Source of the DNA: Peribacillus glennii | Lineage (GTDB): Bacteria > Bacillota > Bacilli > Bacillales > DSM-1321 | Direction of reading: 5' to 3' | DNA length: 61,533 bases | NCBI RefSeq assembly: GCF_003429105.1 | Contig: NZ_QVTD01000007.1 | Location: 1-61,533 of the forward strand | In this document: piece by piece, positions 9,320 through 19,552 of the stretch | How the letters are laid out: every line of letters begins with the position of its first letter | Position numbering within the stretch: position 1 is the stretch's first letter | Position numbers and translations under genes: made by a program | The notes under the pieces: model-generated | What the model saw: only the letters and a program-made list of their open reading frames with translations | Databases searched by the model: none | Told to the model about the DNA's origin: nothing

Positions 9320-10536
9320 TGGGCAATCACCTCTGATTTCCCACCTTCGAGTGTGCCTTCATTGACATATTTCACATTGATTCCCTTGGCTTTTGCTAAT
9401 TCCAGAGCCGCTTGTTCCTCCCTGGACAACGGGTTGTTCTTCAAAAACAAAATGGTCGTTGCCTGGCCTGTTTTTGAGCGTGCGGCAGACTCAATTGTCT
9501 TCATAGACAAGTCTGAGGTAAAGATTACCAAAGAAGCATTCGAGGCGACTGTAACCAAAACATTTCTCCCCAAAAAACTGTCAATCGGGTATTCTGCGTT
9601 CGGCTCCGCCTTTGCCAAGCTATAAAATATGTTCTGCTTTTGAAGCTCACCGCCCCGAATCGCCAGAACTTCCCCGTTCATACCCGTTCTATAAAAGCCG
9701 AACTGGATGCCTTTTTTATTAATGGAATGGACAAAGGAAGCCGCATAGCTCACTATGGCTTCAAAATGTCCGGCAGGGGATTCATCCAGAACAAGAAAGA
9801 CATCATGGCTTTTCATTTCCTCAAATTCCTTTGTCATGATGTCATTTTTTTTGGCTGTCACCTTCCAATTGATCCAGGAAAGCTGGTCACCGGGCTGATA
9901 ACCCCTTACTCCTGAGACAATAGAGTGTTCCCGTTGCAAGCGGTTTGCTGTTCCAGCCTGCCCCTGGTCGAACAAATGATCCAATTGTTTATAGGTAAGT
10001 TCAGAGTACGACGGGTACACAAGCAGCCGTTCCGGGATGTCAAACGCGGCTTCCTTATCAAACAATCCAAGAAAATCGCCTGTTTTCAATCTTATACCTT
10101 CAAAGGAGTGTTCGCCACGGGGAAGATTTTCAAGGGTGTAAGTGAGAGAAAAGCTTCGCTTGAACCATGGAAACACCATGATTTTCTTTGTGCCCGCCAT
10201 GCTTCGTTCCAGCTTTTGAGGCAATTTTTGTTCTACAAGCAAGAAAAATAGCGGAAACCTGGTTTTCCGGCTGACCTTAATAGTGACCTCGACCCGGTCA
10301 CCTGCCCTGGCTTCCCTTTTGCTAAGATTTCGTCCAATTTGAAACTTGTGAATAGGATAAAAAAACAGGATGGAAGAGTAAATGGCGAAAGGGAGAAAGC
10401 TATAAAAAAGAAACCAGCTCACAAACCCGCCTTGGAACATCGCAAAAACAAACGACAGGGCAACAAGGAACAGCAGGCCGGCCATCTTCAGGCATGTCTT
10501 CAATTTTGTAGGAAGTTTATTCTTAAGCTTTTTCAT
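9316..10536 (-). CDS. yeaD: DUF58 domain protein YeaD
   Basis: A 406-residue protein with two N-terminal membrane helices (about 16-65), then a beta-rich region and the DUF58 core containing GVRGYQPGDQLSWINWKVTAKKNDIMTKEFE, followed by a VWA-like fold in which FLVLDESPAG is the MIDAS-like start. DUF58 proteins pair with MoxR AAA ATPases, here the adjacent yeaC, probably as a chaperone or assembly pair. It overlaps yebA by 4 bp and touches yeaC, so the three form a translationally coupled operon. The molecular role is not established. Confidence 0.88.
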   Translation of the reverse strand: MKKLKNKLPTKLKTCLKMAGLLFLVALSFVFAMFQGGFVSWFLFYSFLPFAIYSSILFFYPIHKFQIGRNLSKREARAGDRVEVTIKVSRKTRFPLFFLLVEQKLPQKLERSMAGTKKIMVFPWFKRSFSLTYTLENLPRGEHSFEGIRLKTGDFLGLFDKEAAFDIPERLLVYPSYSELTYKQLDHLFDQGQAGTANRLQREHSIVSGVRGYQPGDQLSWINWKVTAKKNDIMTKEFEEMKSHDVFLVLDESPAGHFEAIVSYAASFVHSINKKGIQFGFYRTGMNGEVLAIRGGELQKQNIFYSLAKAEPNAEYPIDSFLGRNVLVTVASNASLVIFTSDLSMKTIESAARSKTGQATTILFLKNNPLSREEQAALELAKAKGINVKYVNEGTLEGGKSEVIAQ

Positions 10537-11495
10537 TATCCATTCACTAGCCTTTTAACGGGAACCGGAATTTTCATTATGATTTCGTTCACGATTTGTT
10601 CTGCCGTAATTCCTTCGTACTTCGCCTCTGACTTTAAGATCAAGCGATGGGCAAAAACACTTGGTGCGAGATATTGGACATCATCCGGGAGAACATAATC
10701 CCTCCCGTTCAAAAAGGCATATGCCTGGGCCGCTTTCATCAGCGAGATGGACCCCCGGGGGCTTGCCCCTAAATACACACTGTTGTGCGACCGGGTCCGG
10801 GAAGAAAGCTCAACAATATAGCGTTTAAGTGTATCGTCTACATGCACTGTTTTTACTCCTTGCTGGAGTTCTCGGAGCTCTTCAAGGGTGATTACCGGCT
10901 CCAGTTCTTCAATTGGGGGTACATATTGCGCACGGTGTAATACTTCCATTTCTTCCTGGATATCTGGATATCCAATCTTCATCTTTAATAGAAACCGGTC
11001 CAGTTGAGCTTCCGGCAGTGTGTACGTCCCCTCGTATTCAATCGGATTCTGGGTGGCCATCACAAAAAAAGGCTTGTCCAGCTTCCTTGTAACGCCGTCA
11101 ACAGTTACACTCGCTTCCTCCATGCCTTCAAGCAGGGCAGCCTGGGTTCTTGGGGACGTCCTGTTAATCTCGTCAGCGAGAATGATATTCCCCATGATTG
11201 GTCCTGGCCGGAATATGAACTCCTGCTCTCTCGGATTAAATATGGAAACGCCGGTCACATCGGAAGGCAGCAGGTCAGGAGTGAATTGGATCCTCTTGAA
11301 AGAAGCGTTGATGGACCTGGCCAGCGCCCGTACCATCATTGTCTTGCCTACACCCGGAACGTCTTCCAAAAGAACATGTCCTTCAGCAAGAAGGGCAACC
11401 AGGCTCAGCTCAGCAATATCTCTTTTCCCAATAATGACTTTTTCAATATTTCCCAAAACCTTCTCTAATCTTGGGTGCTTGTCTTCCTGTATCAT
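10536..11495 (-). CDS. yeaC: MoxR-family AAA+ ATPase YeaC
   Basis: A 319-residue AAA+ ATPase thought to remodel or insert cofactors into VWA/DUF58 partner proteins. The Walker A motif is GVGKTMMVRALA (about residue 45), Walker B is ILADEINR, and the sensor region is FVMATQNPIEYEGTYTLPEAQLDRF, the MoxR family signature. The C-terminal lid includes YLGASPRGSISLMKAAQAYA. The ribosome site AGGAGGATCAAG precedes the ATG. It is the first gene of the yeaC-yeaD-yebA unit and is conserved in this place in B. subtilis. Confidence 0.92.
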   Translation of the reverse strand: MIQEDKHPRLEKVLGNIEKVIIGKRDIAELSLVALLAEGHVLLEDVPGVGKTMMVRALARSINASFKRIQFTPDLLPSDVTGVSIFNPREQEFIFRPGPIMGNIILADEINRTSPRTQAALLEGMEEASVTVDGVTRKLDKPFFVMATQNPIEYEGTYTLPEAQLDRFLLKMKIGYPDIQEEMEVLHRAQYVPPIEELEPVITLEELRELQQGVKTVHVDDTLKRYIVELSSRTRSHNSVYLGASPRGSISLMKAAQAYAFLNGRDYVLPDDVQYLAPSVFAHRLILKSEAKYEGITAEQIVNEIIMKIPVPVKRLVNG

Positions 11496-11680
11496 CTTGA
11501 TCCTCCTGTAAAGGGCTTATTTTAAAAAATGCATGTATTCATACCATTCTCTATGAAACTTACAATCCCCTCCAAAATTCGATAGGCAAATCAGATTAGC
11601 AGAGGGCCCGCACAGACTTTTCGATGGGTTATAGAAATACAATTCCTTCATTAAATTTTACCTGACAACAAATGTTTCAC

Positions 11681-11737
11681 AAAAGAAAAGACACTCCCAT
11701 AGTCACCAAAATGTAGAATTGGTGCAGATGGAAGTGC
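11681..11737 (-). terminator. Terminator of the type VII secretion operon
   Basis: On the minus strand GGCACTTCCAT...ATGGGAGTGTC, with an inner CACCAA/TTGGTG arm, forms a long hairpin followed by TTTTCTTTT. It lies 13 bp after the essA stop codon and separates the secretion locus from yeaC. Confidence 0.75.
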
Positions 11738-11749
11738 CGTATTCGTAAC

Positions 11750-12238
11750 TTATGCCTGCCGTTTGGCGCCCTGAAAATCCCCCTTGCTCATTTTAGGGAC
11801 AAGAATAAGGAACAGGCATATAACAGCGAGAACTGCGAGAATCCCTAACAAGACGGTCAGGTTAAAATTAAAACCGTCGTCTTTTTCCGTTTTGTCCGTG
11901 CCAAAGGACATTCTGCCTTCTGAACTGAATAATTCCAATTGCTCCGCTTTTGCCTTAATTGTGTTGTTATCGGCGGCTGAAGATTGGAAAAGTTCCTGTC
12001 GGGCATTTTCATAATATGGATCTTCTACTTTCATAAACGTTAGGGACTTCTGTTCCTCCGGTAAAGACCGCTTTTTTTCCAGCAGCGATTCTTCATGGAA
12101 ATATTCCGTTTGCAGCTCGATGTCTTTTTCTTTATATTGGTTTGGCTCTACAATAGGCTCTTGTTCTGCACTGCCGATTCCGGGGGAAACCATCAGCAGT
12201 AATGGAAGTAAATAGTATGCCAGTCGTTTAGCCTTCAT
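11750..12238 (-). CDS. essA: Type VII secretion protein EssA (YueC)
   Basis: A 162-residue membrane component of the Firmicutes T7SSb machine. It has an N-terminal signal-like hydrophobic stretch (LAYYLLPLLLMVSPGIGSA), a charged extracytoplasmic middle and one C-terminal membrane span (NLTVLLGILAVLAVICLFLILVP), the layout of EssA/YueC. It overlaps the end of esaA by 11 bp, so translation is coupled, and is the last gene of the operon before a terminator. The sequence is weakly conserved in this family, so position and topology carry much of the assignment. Confidence 0.8.
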   Translation of the reverse strand: MKAKRLAYYLLPLLLMVSPGIGSAEQEPIVEPNQYKEKDIELQTEYFHEESLLEKKRSLPEEQKSLTFMKVEDPYYENARQELFQSSAADNNTIKAKAEQLELFSSEGRMSFGTDKTEKDDGFNFNLTVLLGILAVLAVICLFLILVPKMSKGDFQGAKRQA

Positions 12239-15032
12239 GTGCTATCTCTCTTTTTATGATGGCGCGGTTCCTCATATACGGTACAGCCGCCGCAATAATC
12301 GCTGTGATCGCAAGGATCGCAACAGCCGGAACGAAGGAGGACGAATCGCCATATTGAATCGACATATATACGTCCGAAACCGGATGGTTTACATTAAAGT
12401 TTGGCATGATTAAATCCAAAAGCGGTGTCGTAAAGAACAATATCAGCGCGATCGTCAGGATGCTTCCGATAAAAGGCCCGATGTAGAAAGCCAGCCGGAC
12501 AATCGCCGAACAGACAAATAGCAGAAGCACGGTAAATGCTGTCCATTTTAAGGCCTCCATATCTTCCAGCGGATAGATCTTCAGGCCGTAGATGCTGATG
12601 ATCAAGCCGACAATAAAGTTCAATAGCGAAAATATTGCCGCATGCACAAGCGGTGCAACATGCGAATAAAGGTGAAGGAAGAATCCAATCAACAATCCAC
12701 TGATCAGAATAATGACAAGCATGATGATCGGCGGTGTATAGTCGGTCTTTTCCTCCAGCACATCCCCGCTGATTTGGACTGGATTGGCAAGGTAATCATA
12801 TACATATCCATTTTGCTGATCATCCACCAGCGTATTGTTCAGGACATTGTATACGTCCCCTTTAATTTTTTTGGTGGAATCCACATTCATTGCCCAGTTT
12901 GTATTTAGGTCGTCCGCCCGCTTCTGGACTGATCCCACCTTTGCCTGAAGCTCATTTGTGTATTCCGTTACCTGGGTCTGGCGTTCTCCAAGAGAATTTA
13001 TAAGCTCTGAAATGCCCTTTAGGCTGCCTGCTGTATTATCTTGCACTGTCACCAGGATTTCCCCGTTCAGGTTATCTACCGGAGACTGTTCGGTTTCAGC
13101 AACCTTTGTATTTTCAACGAGGTTAGCCGTGATCAAGCCGGCATTTTCCTGGATTGAATCAAGCTCACCCAAGATTTCCTGCTGTTCATTGCTGACGCTT
13201 TCATCATATTGGGCGATGAAACCGGATACCGTTTCCGCGAACGTGCTGAAGTCCGCTCCGACCCCCGAAATCTTGCTTGCACTGGTATTAAGCCCATCAA
13301 CAGTTGATTTTAATGTTGCACTAAAATCCTTCTCGATTTCCCCTAGCTCTTCCTGGTTCTCTAAGATGCCATCAATTAGCCTGTCTTTCTGGTCCGTCGA
13401 ATTTTGGACTGCATTGTGGAAAGAGGAAAGCAAGCCGTGATACAGCATAAGCTTTTCAATTTGGCCATTTGCAATATCTGCCTGGAAGTACTGCGCTAAA
13501 GTGTTTTTCCTTCGCTCCGATAAATTGGGAGATCCAAGAATGTCTTTTTCCTTTGTGAGGATTTCCCTGATAATTTGATCTGAAGGGTTTCCAGAATCTA
13601 AATTTTGCAGTTTTTCCTCCAGCTTCTTAAGCAGCTCTTTATAGTCAATAATCATCTGTTTTTGTGCAGCCGCTTGTTGGGCTACCTGTCCTTCCACTGC
13701 CTTGATGCTGGCTTCAAGGTTTGCAAGTGTTTTATTGATTGCCTCCCAATTATCAGGCTGTTGTTCAGGTTTGGTACTCCCTACATTTTTCTGAAGCAAG
13801 GAAAGCTGTTCTTTTAAAGCATCAAGTGTGACCTCGCCAGCCTGTGGGCTAGATGGCTCCTTGATATCAGTTGTAGGACTCGATGGATCCGTATCCCCGG
13901 AAGAGCTCGGTAAACCTTTGCGTAATTCGATTAGTTCAAGTTGGAGGTCATCCAATAACACAATGTCTGATTTTTCCTTAAATTCCTTAATTAAATCTTT
14001 TTGGATTCTTAATACTTCATCAAATTGTTCGCCGACCTTCGTTTCTTCTATATCTTTGGTTAAGGCATCTAATGAAGCATTACTTTCACTGATTTTTTCA
14101 GACAGGCCCGATACGCTTTGCTGCATATCGTTGCCGTTCATATCAAACTCAGGCTTCGGATCATCCTGTTTCATTACAACAGATTGTACCCCTTCGGATA
14201 ACATCGTTTCATAGTTACTGATGCCATCTTGAAGCATCTGTTGATTTTCCGTGGATGTTTTCTGGAATAGCTCCGTTTGCGCCTCCTGATATTCCTTATA
14301 AAGGTTCACGTCTTCTACAAAGGAATTTACCTCGGCTTTTGCCGCTTCGATTTCCCCTACTGTCTCATTGGAAGTCCTGCCAGCATCCTTCGTTGAAGCA
14401 AATACGCCTTCCAGCATTTTTTTGTGCTGGCTGATTTCACCTGCAAGCTTTTCTGAACTTGGAGTATAAAAGTTATACATGGTTTCCTGGAAAGCTATTT
14501 CTTTTTCCAAGATACCGTCGAACTTCTTCCGGATGTCCTCAACGGACTGGGAAACATAGCTCCAATAAAGGGTCGATACTTTCTTGTTCATTTTATTTTT
14601 GGCAATTTCCAGTTCCTTTTGGACTCTTTCCAGGTTTTCTGCATTCAGGTTCGTTTGGATTTTGTATTGAACCCCTGCCTTGATTGGTTCCGTTTCATTA
14701 AAAGTCAAAATGTTTTTCGAAAAGTCTGAAGGAAAATAAATCACGGCATCATATTCTTTATTCTCAAGGCCCTTTTCTGCCGTATTCCGGTTGACAACAG
14801 ACCAGTCATAACCTGAATCTTCATCAAGTATGGCGGCTACTTCCCGCCCGAACTCTTTCGGTTTTTTCGAATAGGCCGCCTGGACATCTTCATTGACAAT
14901 CGCTATGTTTCTGGTTGCCGTTTCCTGTTTTTTCATTGGGTCATGACCGACGTACGTAAAGAAAAGAATGGGAAGCAGTAAAATGACGATCATTTTTACG
15001 ATGATTGCGAACGGCTTCATTTTTTCCGGCAT
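12228..15032 (-). CDS. esaA: Type VII secretion protein EsaA (YueB)
   Basis: Large membrane subunit of the T7SSb machine; in B. subtilis YueB is also the phage SPP1 receptor. About 934 residues. An N-terminal membrane helix (AIIVKMIVILLLPILFFTYVG) is followed by the conserved start of the extracellular domain and a long, helical, Gln/Glu-rich ectodomain that should project through the wall. Five or six membrane spans end the protein (about 765-925). The ATG of MPEKMKPF is preferred because AGAGG lies 8 nt upstream; an in-frame GTG three codons earlier lacks spacing. It is shorter than B. subtilis YueB (about 1076), the difference being in the variable ectodomain. Confidence 0.88.
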   Translation of the reverse strand: MPEKMKPFAIIVKMIVILLLPILFFTYVGHDPMKKQETATRNIAIVNEDVQAAYSKKPKEFGREVAAILDEDSGYDWSVVNRNTAEKGLENKEYDAVIYFPSDFSKNILTFNETEPIKAGVQYKIQTNLNAENLERVQKELEIAKNKMNKKVSTLYWSYVSQSVEDIRKKFDGILEKEIAFQETMYNFYTPSSEKLAGEISQHKKMLEGVFASTKDAGRTSNETVGEIEAAKAEVNSFVEDVNLYKEYQEAQTELFQKTSTENQQMLQDGISNYETMLSEGVQSVVMKQDDPKPEFDMNGNDMQQSVSGLSEKISESNASLDALTKDIEETKVGEQFDEVLRIQKDLIKEFKEKSDIVLLDDLQLELIELRKGLPSSSGDTDPSSPTTDIKEPSSPQAGEVTLDALKEQLSLLQKNVGSTKPEQQPDNWEAINKTLANLEASIKAVEGQVAQQAAAQKQMIIDYKELLKKLEEKLQNLDSGNPSDQIIREILTKEKDILGSPNLSERRKNTLAQYFQADIANGQIEKLMLYHGLLSSFHNAVQNSTDQKDRLIDGILENQEELGEIEKDFSATLKSTVDGLNTSASKISGVGADFSTFAETVSGFIAQYDESVSNEQQEILGELDSIQENAGLITANLVENTKVAETEQSPVDNLNGEILVTVQDNTAGSLKGISELINSLGERQTQVTEYTNELQAKVGSVQKRADDLNTNWAMNVDSTKKIKGDVYNVLNNTLVDDQQNGYVYDYLANPVQISGDVLEEKTDYTPPIIMLVIILISGLLIGFFLHLYSHVAPLVHAAIFSLLNFIVGLIISIYGLKIYPLEDMEALKWTAFTVLLLFVCSAIVRLAFYIGPFIGSILTIALILFFTTPLLDLIMPNFNVNHPVSDVYMSIQYGDSSSFVPAVAILAITAIIAAAVPYMRNRAIIKREIAHEG

Positions 15033-15049
15033 TGCCTTCACCTCTCTCT

Positions 15050-18000
15050 TTAATGGTTTTGCGGGATTTGAATCTTGTTTTCGCTGCCGTTAATGATATA
15101 GTAGCCATACCCCGGCTGAATCTCTTCTTCTTTTCTTGTGTATGGAAGAGTAAACAAGCTTTGTTCTGATTTCTTCATCAGGAGCACGGCTTGTCTGATC
15201 TGTTTTATTTCATTGGTAAACGAATCGAAGCCTTTCATGAACTCGTTGGCATTTCCGCTGACGATCAAGCTAAAGCCCAGGTGGCTGTACTGCTTGATGA
15301 GTGCCGACATTTTATCCTGTATCTTAGTGTCCACACTTTGCTGGAACCTGGAGATGCTATCGATTACAAAAATGATAGGTTCATATGTTTCATGTTTGAT
15401 TTGTCCAAGCCGGGTGGCTTGTACATAATCCTTTTCTCTTTGTTCAAATATCGAAGAAACATGGTTCAGCCAATCCGTAATCTGATCCTTCATTTCCACA
15501 TAGCTGACTTTTTCGTTTGCCGCATAAGATGACAATCCCCGGTCTACTGCATCAAATACTCCAATTTCCGCTATCTCTTGTGCCAATAAAGAATCAAGCA
15601 TCACCTTCAGGACATTGGTTTTTCCTTTGCGTGATTGTCCAAGGACCAAACAGTGGGGATTGGACTTAGTGTCAATATAAACAGGACTGACATTTTCCTC
15701 ATCCAATCCGATTGGAATTAGGCCTGCCTTATATCCAGGTGTGAGGTACTGCCGGTATCCCGCCATATCGAGTCGGGCCGGAAGCATGCGTATTGCCGGC
15801 GGCTTTGTCATTCCCTGATGCTTCTTAATCAAGGCAGCCACTTCTTTTTTCGCGTTTTCCAATACCTCAATATCGTCGTCCCCATCTGCAGGCAAGTAAA
15901 CCTGGGCAAGATAAGTCTCATCTTTTTTAACCAACGCCCTCCCTGGAACCGGTTCATGATCAAAAGGAGTCCTGCCAAGGATTGAATAACCTTCCGAGCT
16001 ATCCATCAAGTAATGGACGATTTTCGTCTTCAGATTGTTCATCAGCGGCTGGCGCATGGAGTTAATCCTTGTTGCCGTGAAAATCATAAAAACCCCCAAT
16101 GACTGGCCATCGCGCGCAAATTGGGTAAACTGGGCTTCTAAATCTGGCATCTCTTCTTTTGCAAGGTCAAAATTATCGACCGTCAGAAAAATAATCGGAA
16201 GTTTTTCCGTACTTAGTAAATTGAACATTTTAATGGTGCTTACCTCTTTATCCGAGAAAAGCTGTTTTCGCCTGTCGATTTCCGCCTTGAGGAAGACAAT
16301 GAATTTCTCAATCTTCCTCTGGTCATCAATCCGGAAATAATCCCCAGTCTGAGGAAGGTTCTTGAGCGGAAGCAAGGAACCATTCCCAAAATCGAACACG
16401 TAATAGTGGAGCTCCTCCGGACTGTAACTGCCCGCAAAATGCAATAGCAGGGTCATCGCTGTAGAGGATTTCCCGTATCCGGATGAACCAAATATGCCGA
16501 TATTGCCATCTTCAATCCAATTGTAAATATAATGGGACTGGCTCTGTTTTTCCGGTTCATCCTTTAATCCAATGTAAAATTGCTCCCTCAGACCGCTGAT
16601 TGCCTCCATTCTTGAAATGCGTTCACGCAGCGGTGGCAGCCATGGGCTAGCGAGCTTAGTGATATTCATTTCTTCCTGAACTTTAATAATCTGCTGTACC
16701 ACTGCTTCAATCTCAGTCAGCTTCTCTTTTTTCGTCCCCATTGCCTTCGCGGCAACATCGGATACCCGGACAAGCCCAAGGTCGGTTACAATCGCTATTT
16801 CATCTTCCGCCCCCTGGCTGTCCTCCAGATAAGGGGCACCGCTCCAGGCCGACTGGAACAGCTCATACACTTCATTGTTGCCTACCTGCAAATAGCCTCT
16901 TCCAGTTACAGTAATGTTGGCCGCGTCGCCATTCTTCAAAACTTCTTTACTATCAGTTGCATCCTGGACTTTTAAAGAAATCCTGAATCTGGCATTGCTC
17001 CAGATTTGATTATCTATAACGCCGCCCGGTTTCTGCGTTGCGAGGATGAGATGGACGCCTAGGCTTCGCCCGATGCGTGCCGCACTTACCAGTTCCCTGA
17101 TGAATTCAGGCTCTTCATTCTTAAGCTCGGCAAATTCATCCGAGATCAAGAATAAATGTGGCAGAGGAGCTTCTGCTTTTCCTTCTTTATACAGGTCCGT
17201 GTAATCGTTTATGTGATTCACCCCGTGCCGGTCAAACATGCGCTGGCGTTTTTTCAGTTCACTGTTTATCGAAGCAAGGGCACGGGTACTGAAGTTTTTG
17301 CTTCCTTCGATGTTGGTGATCGTCCCCAGAAGGTGGGGCATATTCTTAAATGGCTGGGCCATCCCGCCGCCTTTATAGTCAATCAGCAGAAAAGCCACTT
17401 CATGCGGATGAAAATGCACGGCCAGTGACAGGATATAGGTCTGCAGCAGCTCACTCTTACCTGAACCTGTCGTTCCGGCAAGCAAGCCGTGCGGCCCATG
17501 GGCTTTTTCATGTAGGTTAAGCTCGACTAAATCCTTTCTTCCCTTAAGCCCGATCGGGACTGCAAGCGATTGGGAAGACTGATTGGTGAACCAATTCCGT
17601 TCGATGGCGAGCTCATCCACATCTCGGGCTTTATGAAGCTGCAAAAAGGACACCATCTCGGGTATGGAGTTATTCATCCCTTTTTGATGATCCAATGATC
17701 TAAGGAGGCGGGCGTACCGTTCATTGCCTTCCTTCGAATGGGCATCCAAGTTAAAAGGAGTATGGACAGCCTTTCGTTCCTGAATCAGGATCTCTCCCTC
17801 ACGTTCATTGATATACCTTACAATCGTATGGATATTCTCCGTCAAGCTTTCTTTCGTATCGGTCGCAAAAATCGAAGAAATCCCAATTTGATCTTCTTTT
17901 CCTTCTAAATACTCCATGATCACATGTTCTGAAATCAGGTTTTGATCTGCGATGATAAACACAAAATGCGGTGTGAATCTGGCTTTCCCCTTCTCCTCAT

Positions 18001-19516
18001 CCAGGTCCCGATCGCGTAATGTCTGGTATATAGTCGACAACAATTGGTCACGTGTCTGTTCGTTATAAATGAACCCTTTTGCGAATGAATGCGGCAGCTG
18101 GAAATGAGGGAGCCATTTCATCCATTCCCATTCTTTATAATCCTTTTCATTAAAAATCGCGATAAAACGGACATCATGGTAGCTATGGAAAAAGGCAAGC
18201 TGGCCGATCAATTGCTGCAGTTCATTTTTTACAATCGACTCTTTTCCGACAAGACCGATTGCCCCTGTTGATAACCCGATTGTCAACGGAACCTTGCCTA
18301 CTTTACGATAAAGGTTTACCAGCTCCTGCGATTGTTCAAGCAAGTCATCGATTTCACGATTTGACATATCACTGCTGCTGGCTGCTACTTCATAGCGCGC
18401 CGGCACATCGGCTGCCCCGATGCGAAGCTGGAGGAAGTCATCGCTTTCGATTGTACGTTCCCATATCCTGTCACTGATGTTGAAAGCCAGTTCTTTCATC
18501 CTTTCGAAGGCGGGAAAATGATAGCGAAGCACTTGCTTTTGTTTATCGGCGAGCTCATGAAGTTCCTGGCGCTTTTGTTCCAGATATGCAGTGTAAACCC
18601 GGTGCCTTTTTTCCTGCCTGTGCTTTTTATTTTTCTTATCCCTAAAGTATTGCACGGTCGATGTCACCATAGTTGTCAAGAACATAACCAGTGAAACCAG
18701 TATAAAAATGCCGCGCGGCTGGATCAGGGCAATGATTCCCATTACTATGAGCATAACGAGCGGCGGCAGAATAATGAGCCACAGTCCCCGTTGGTGGTCA
18801 TCCGATTCCTGGCTGGGAAATGAAATCGTCACCTTATCATCCGGAAGTTCGTATATCATTCTTGGCGTCCTGCGGTAAACCGGATAATTCTTCTTCATTT
18901 CTGAAACGGGGGGCAATGTTTGCGGCAGGGAAGTTTCATAAGGTGCCGCGCTTTTGGCCGCAAGTAAATCGTCTTCTGTGAAAGAAAGCATCATGAAAGG
19001 CGAGAAGATCATATCTCCATTCTGGAGGATAGTGTGGTTTTTTACTTTTTCCCCATTCAGGTAGAGGGGGCCATTGCCCTTTACGGATATCGACCATTTT
19101 CCACCTTGTCTTACCAGGGAGAAACTGCTCTTCCAATTTGTCAGTTCAGGAATGGCTTCCTTGCGTATGTCTGCCCCTTCCTCTCCTGATACGGTGATTT
19201 CCTTGCGGTTGCCGACATAGTAAGTATTCTCTTCAAGCGTAGCGGGGGAAAAGAAAAGGATGAAATTCTCACCGCTTGATTCAAACGAAAACGGCTTATC
19301 TCCTTGGAGGATACCCAACTCCTTTTCCTCTTCAAAGACGAGGAATCGGTCTTCCTCCCGTTGCCTCTTCAGCTCAAGAAAGCCATTTTTGAATGGAACC
19401 GATTGAATTGTGATGGAGTCGCTTTGACCGTTCCCAATCTTGATGGTAGACGTCTGGTTATTCCTTATTGTGTACTGTTGGTATGTCTCTTTATAAAATA
19501 TCCATAATAGACTCAT
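15050..19516 (-). CDS. essC: Type VII secretion FtsK/SpoIIIE ATPase EssC (YukB)
   Basis: The motor of the T7SSb system, which recognises and drives export of WXG100 and associated substrates. At 1488 residues it matches B. subtilis YukB (about 1495). The N terminus holds two FHA-like domains (about 1-190), followed by a pair of membrane helices (about 246-290). Three tandem FtsK/SpoIIIE ATPase modules follow, with Walker A motifs GTTGSGKSELL (near 680), GSSGYGKSSTA (near 1010) and GQSRKGKTNVL (near 1292). The last differs from the GxxGxGK form, in line with the degenerate third ATPase of this family. It lies between essB and esaA in the standard order. Confidence 0.95.
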   Translation of the reverse strand: MSLLWIFYKETYQQYTIRNNQTSTIKIGNGQSDSITIQSVPFKNGFLELKRQREEDRFLVFEEEKELGILQGDKPFSFESSGENFILFFSPATLEENTYYVGNRKEITVSGEEGADIRKEAIPELTNWKSSFSLVRQGGKWSISVKGNGPLYLNGEKVKNHTILQNGDMIFSPFMMLSFTEDDLLAAKSAAPYETSLPQTLPPVSEMKKNYPVYRRTPRMIYELPDDKVTISFPSQESDDHQRGLWLIILPPLVMLIVMGIIALIQPRGIFILVSLVMFLTTMVTSTVQYFRDKKNKKHRQEKRHRVYTAYLEQKRQELHELADKQKQVLRYHFPAFERMKELAFNISDRIWERTIESDDFLQLRIGAADVPARYEVAASSSDMSNREIDDLLEQSQELVNLYRKVGKVPLTIGLSTGAIGLVGKESIVKNELQQLIGQLAFFHSYHDVRFIAIFNEKDYKEWEWMKWLPHFQLPHSFAKGFIYNEQTRDQLLSTIYQTLRDRDLDEEKGKARFTPHFVFIIADQNLISEHVIMEYLEGKEDQIGISSIFATDTKESLTENIHTIVRYINEREGEILIQERKAVHTPFNLDAHSKEGNERYARLLRSLDHQKGMNNSIPEMVSFLQLHKARDVDELAIERNWFTNQSSQSLAVPIGLKGRKDLVELNLHEKAHGPHGLLAGTTGSGKSELLQTYILSLAVHFHPHEVAFLLIDYKGGGMAQPFKNMPHLLGTITNIEGSKNFSTRALASINSELKKRQRMFDRHGVNHINDYTDLYKEGKAEAPLPHLFLISDEFAELKNEEPEFIRELVSAARIGRSLGVHLILATQKPGGVIDNQIWSNARFRISLKVQDATDSKEVLKNGDAANITVTGRGYLQVGNNEVYELFQSAWSGAPYLEDSQGAEDEIAIVTDLGLVRVSDVAAKAMGTKKEKLTEIEAVVQQIIKVQEEMNITKLASPWLPPLRERISRMEAISGLREQFYIGLKDEPEKQSQSHYIYNWIEDGNIGIFGSSGYGKSSTAMTLLLHFAGSYSPEELHYYVFDFGNGSLLPLKNLPQTGDYFRIDDQRKIEKFIVFLKAEIDRRKQLFSDKEVSTIKMFNLLSTEKLPIIFLTVDNFDLAKEEMPDLEAQFTQFARDGQSLGVFMIFTATRINSMRQPLMNNLKTKIVHYLMDSSEGYSILGRTPFDHEPVPGRALVKKDETYLAQVYLPADGDDDIEVLENAKKEVAALIKKHQGMTKPPAIRMLPARLDMAGYRQYLTPGYKAGLIPIGLDEENVSPVYIDTKSNPHCLVLGQSRKGKTNVLKVMLDSLLAQEIAEIGVFDAVDRGLSSYAANEKVSYVEMKDQITDWLNHVSSIFEQREKDYVQATRLGQIKHETYEPIIFVIDSISRFQQSVDTKIQDKMSALIKQYSHLGFSLIVSGNANEFMKGFDSFTNEIKQIRQAVLLMKKSEQSLFTLPYTRKEEEIQPGYGYYIINGSENKIQIPQNH

Positions 19517-19552
19517 AGACTCATCTCCTGCAAACTGCCAGCTTTGTGCCTG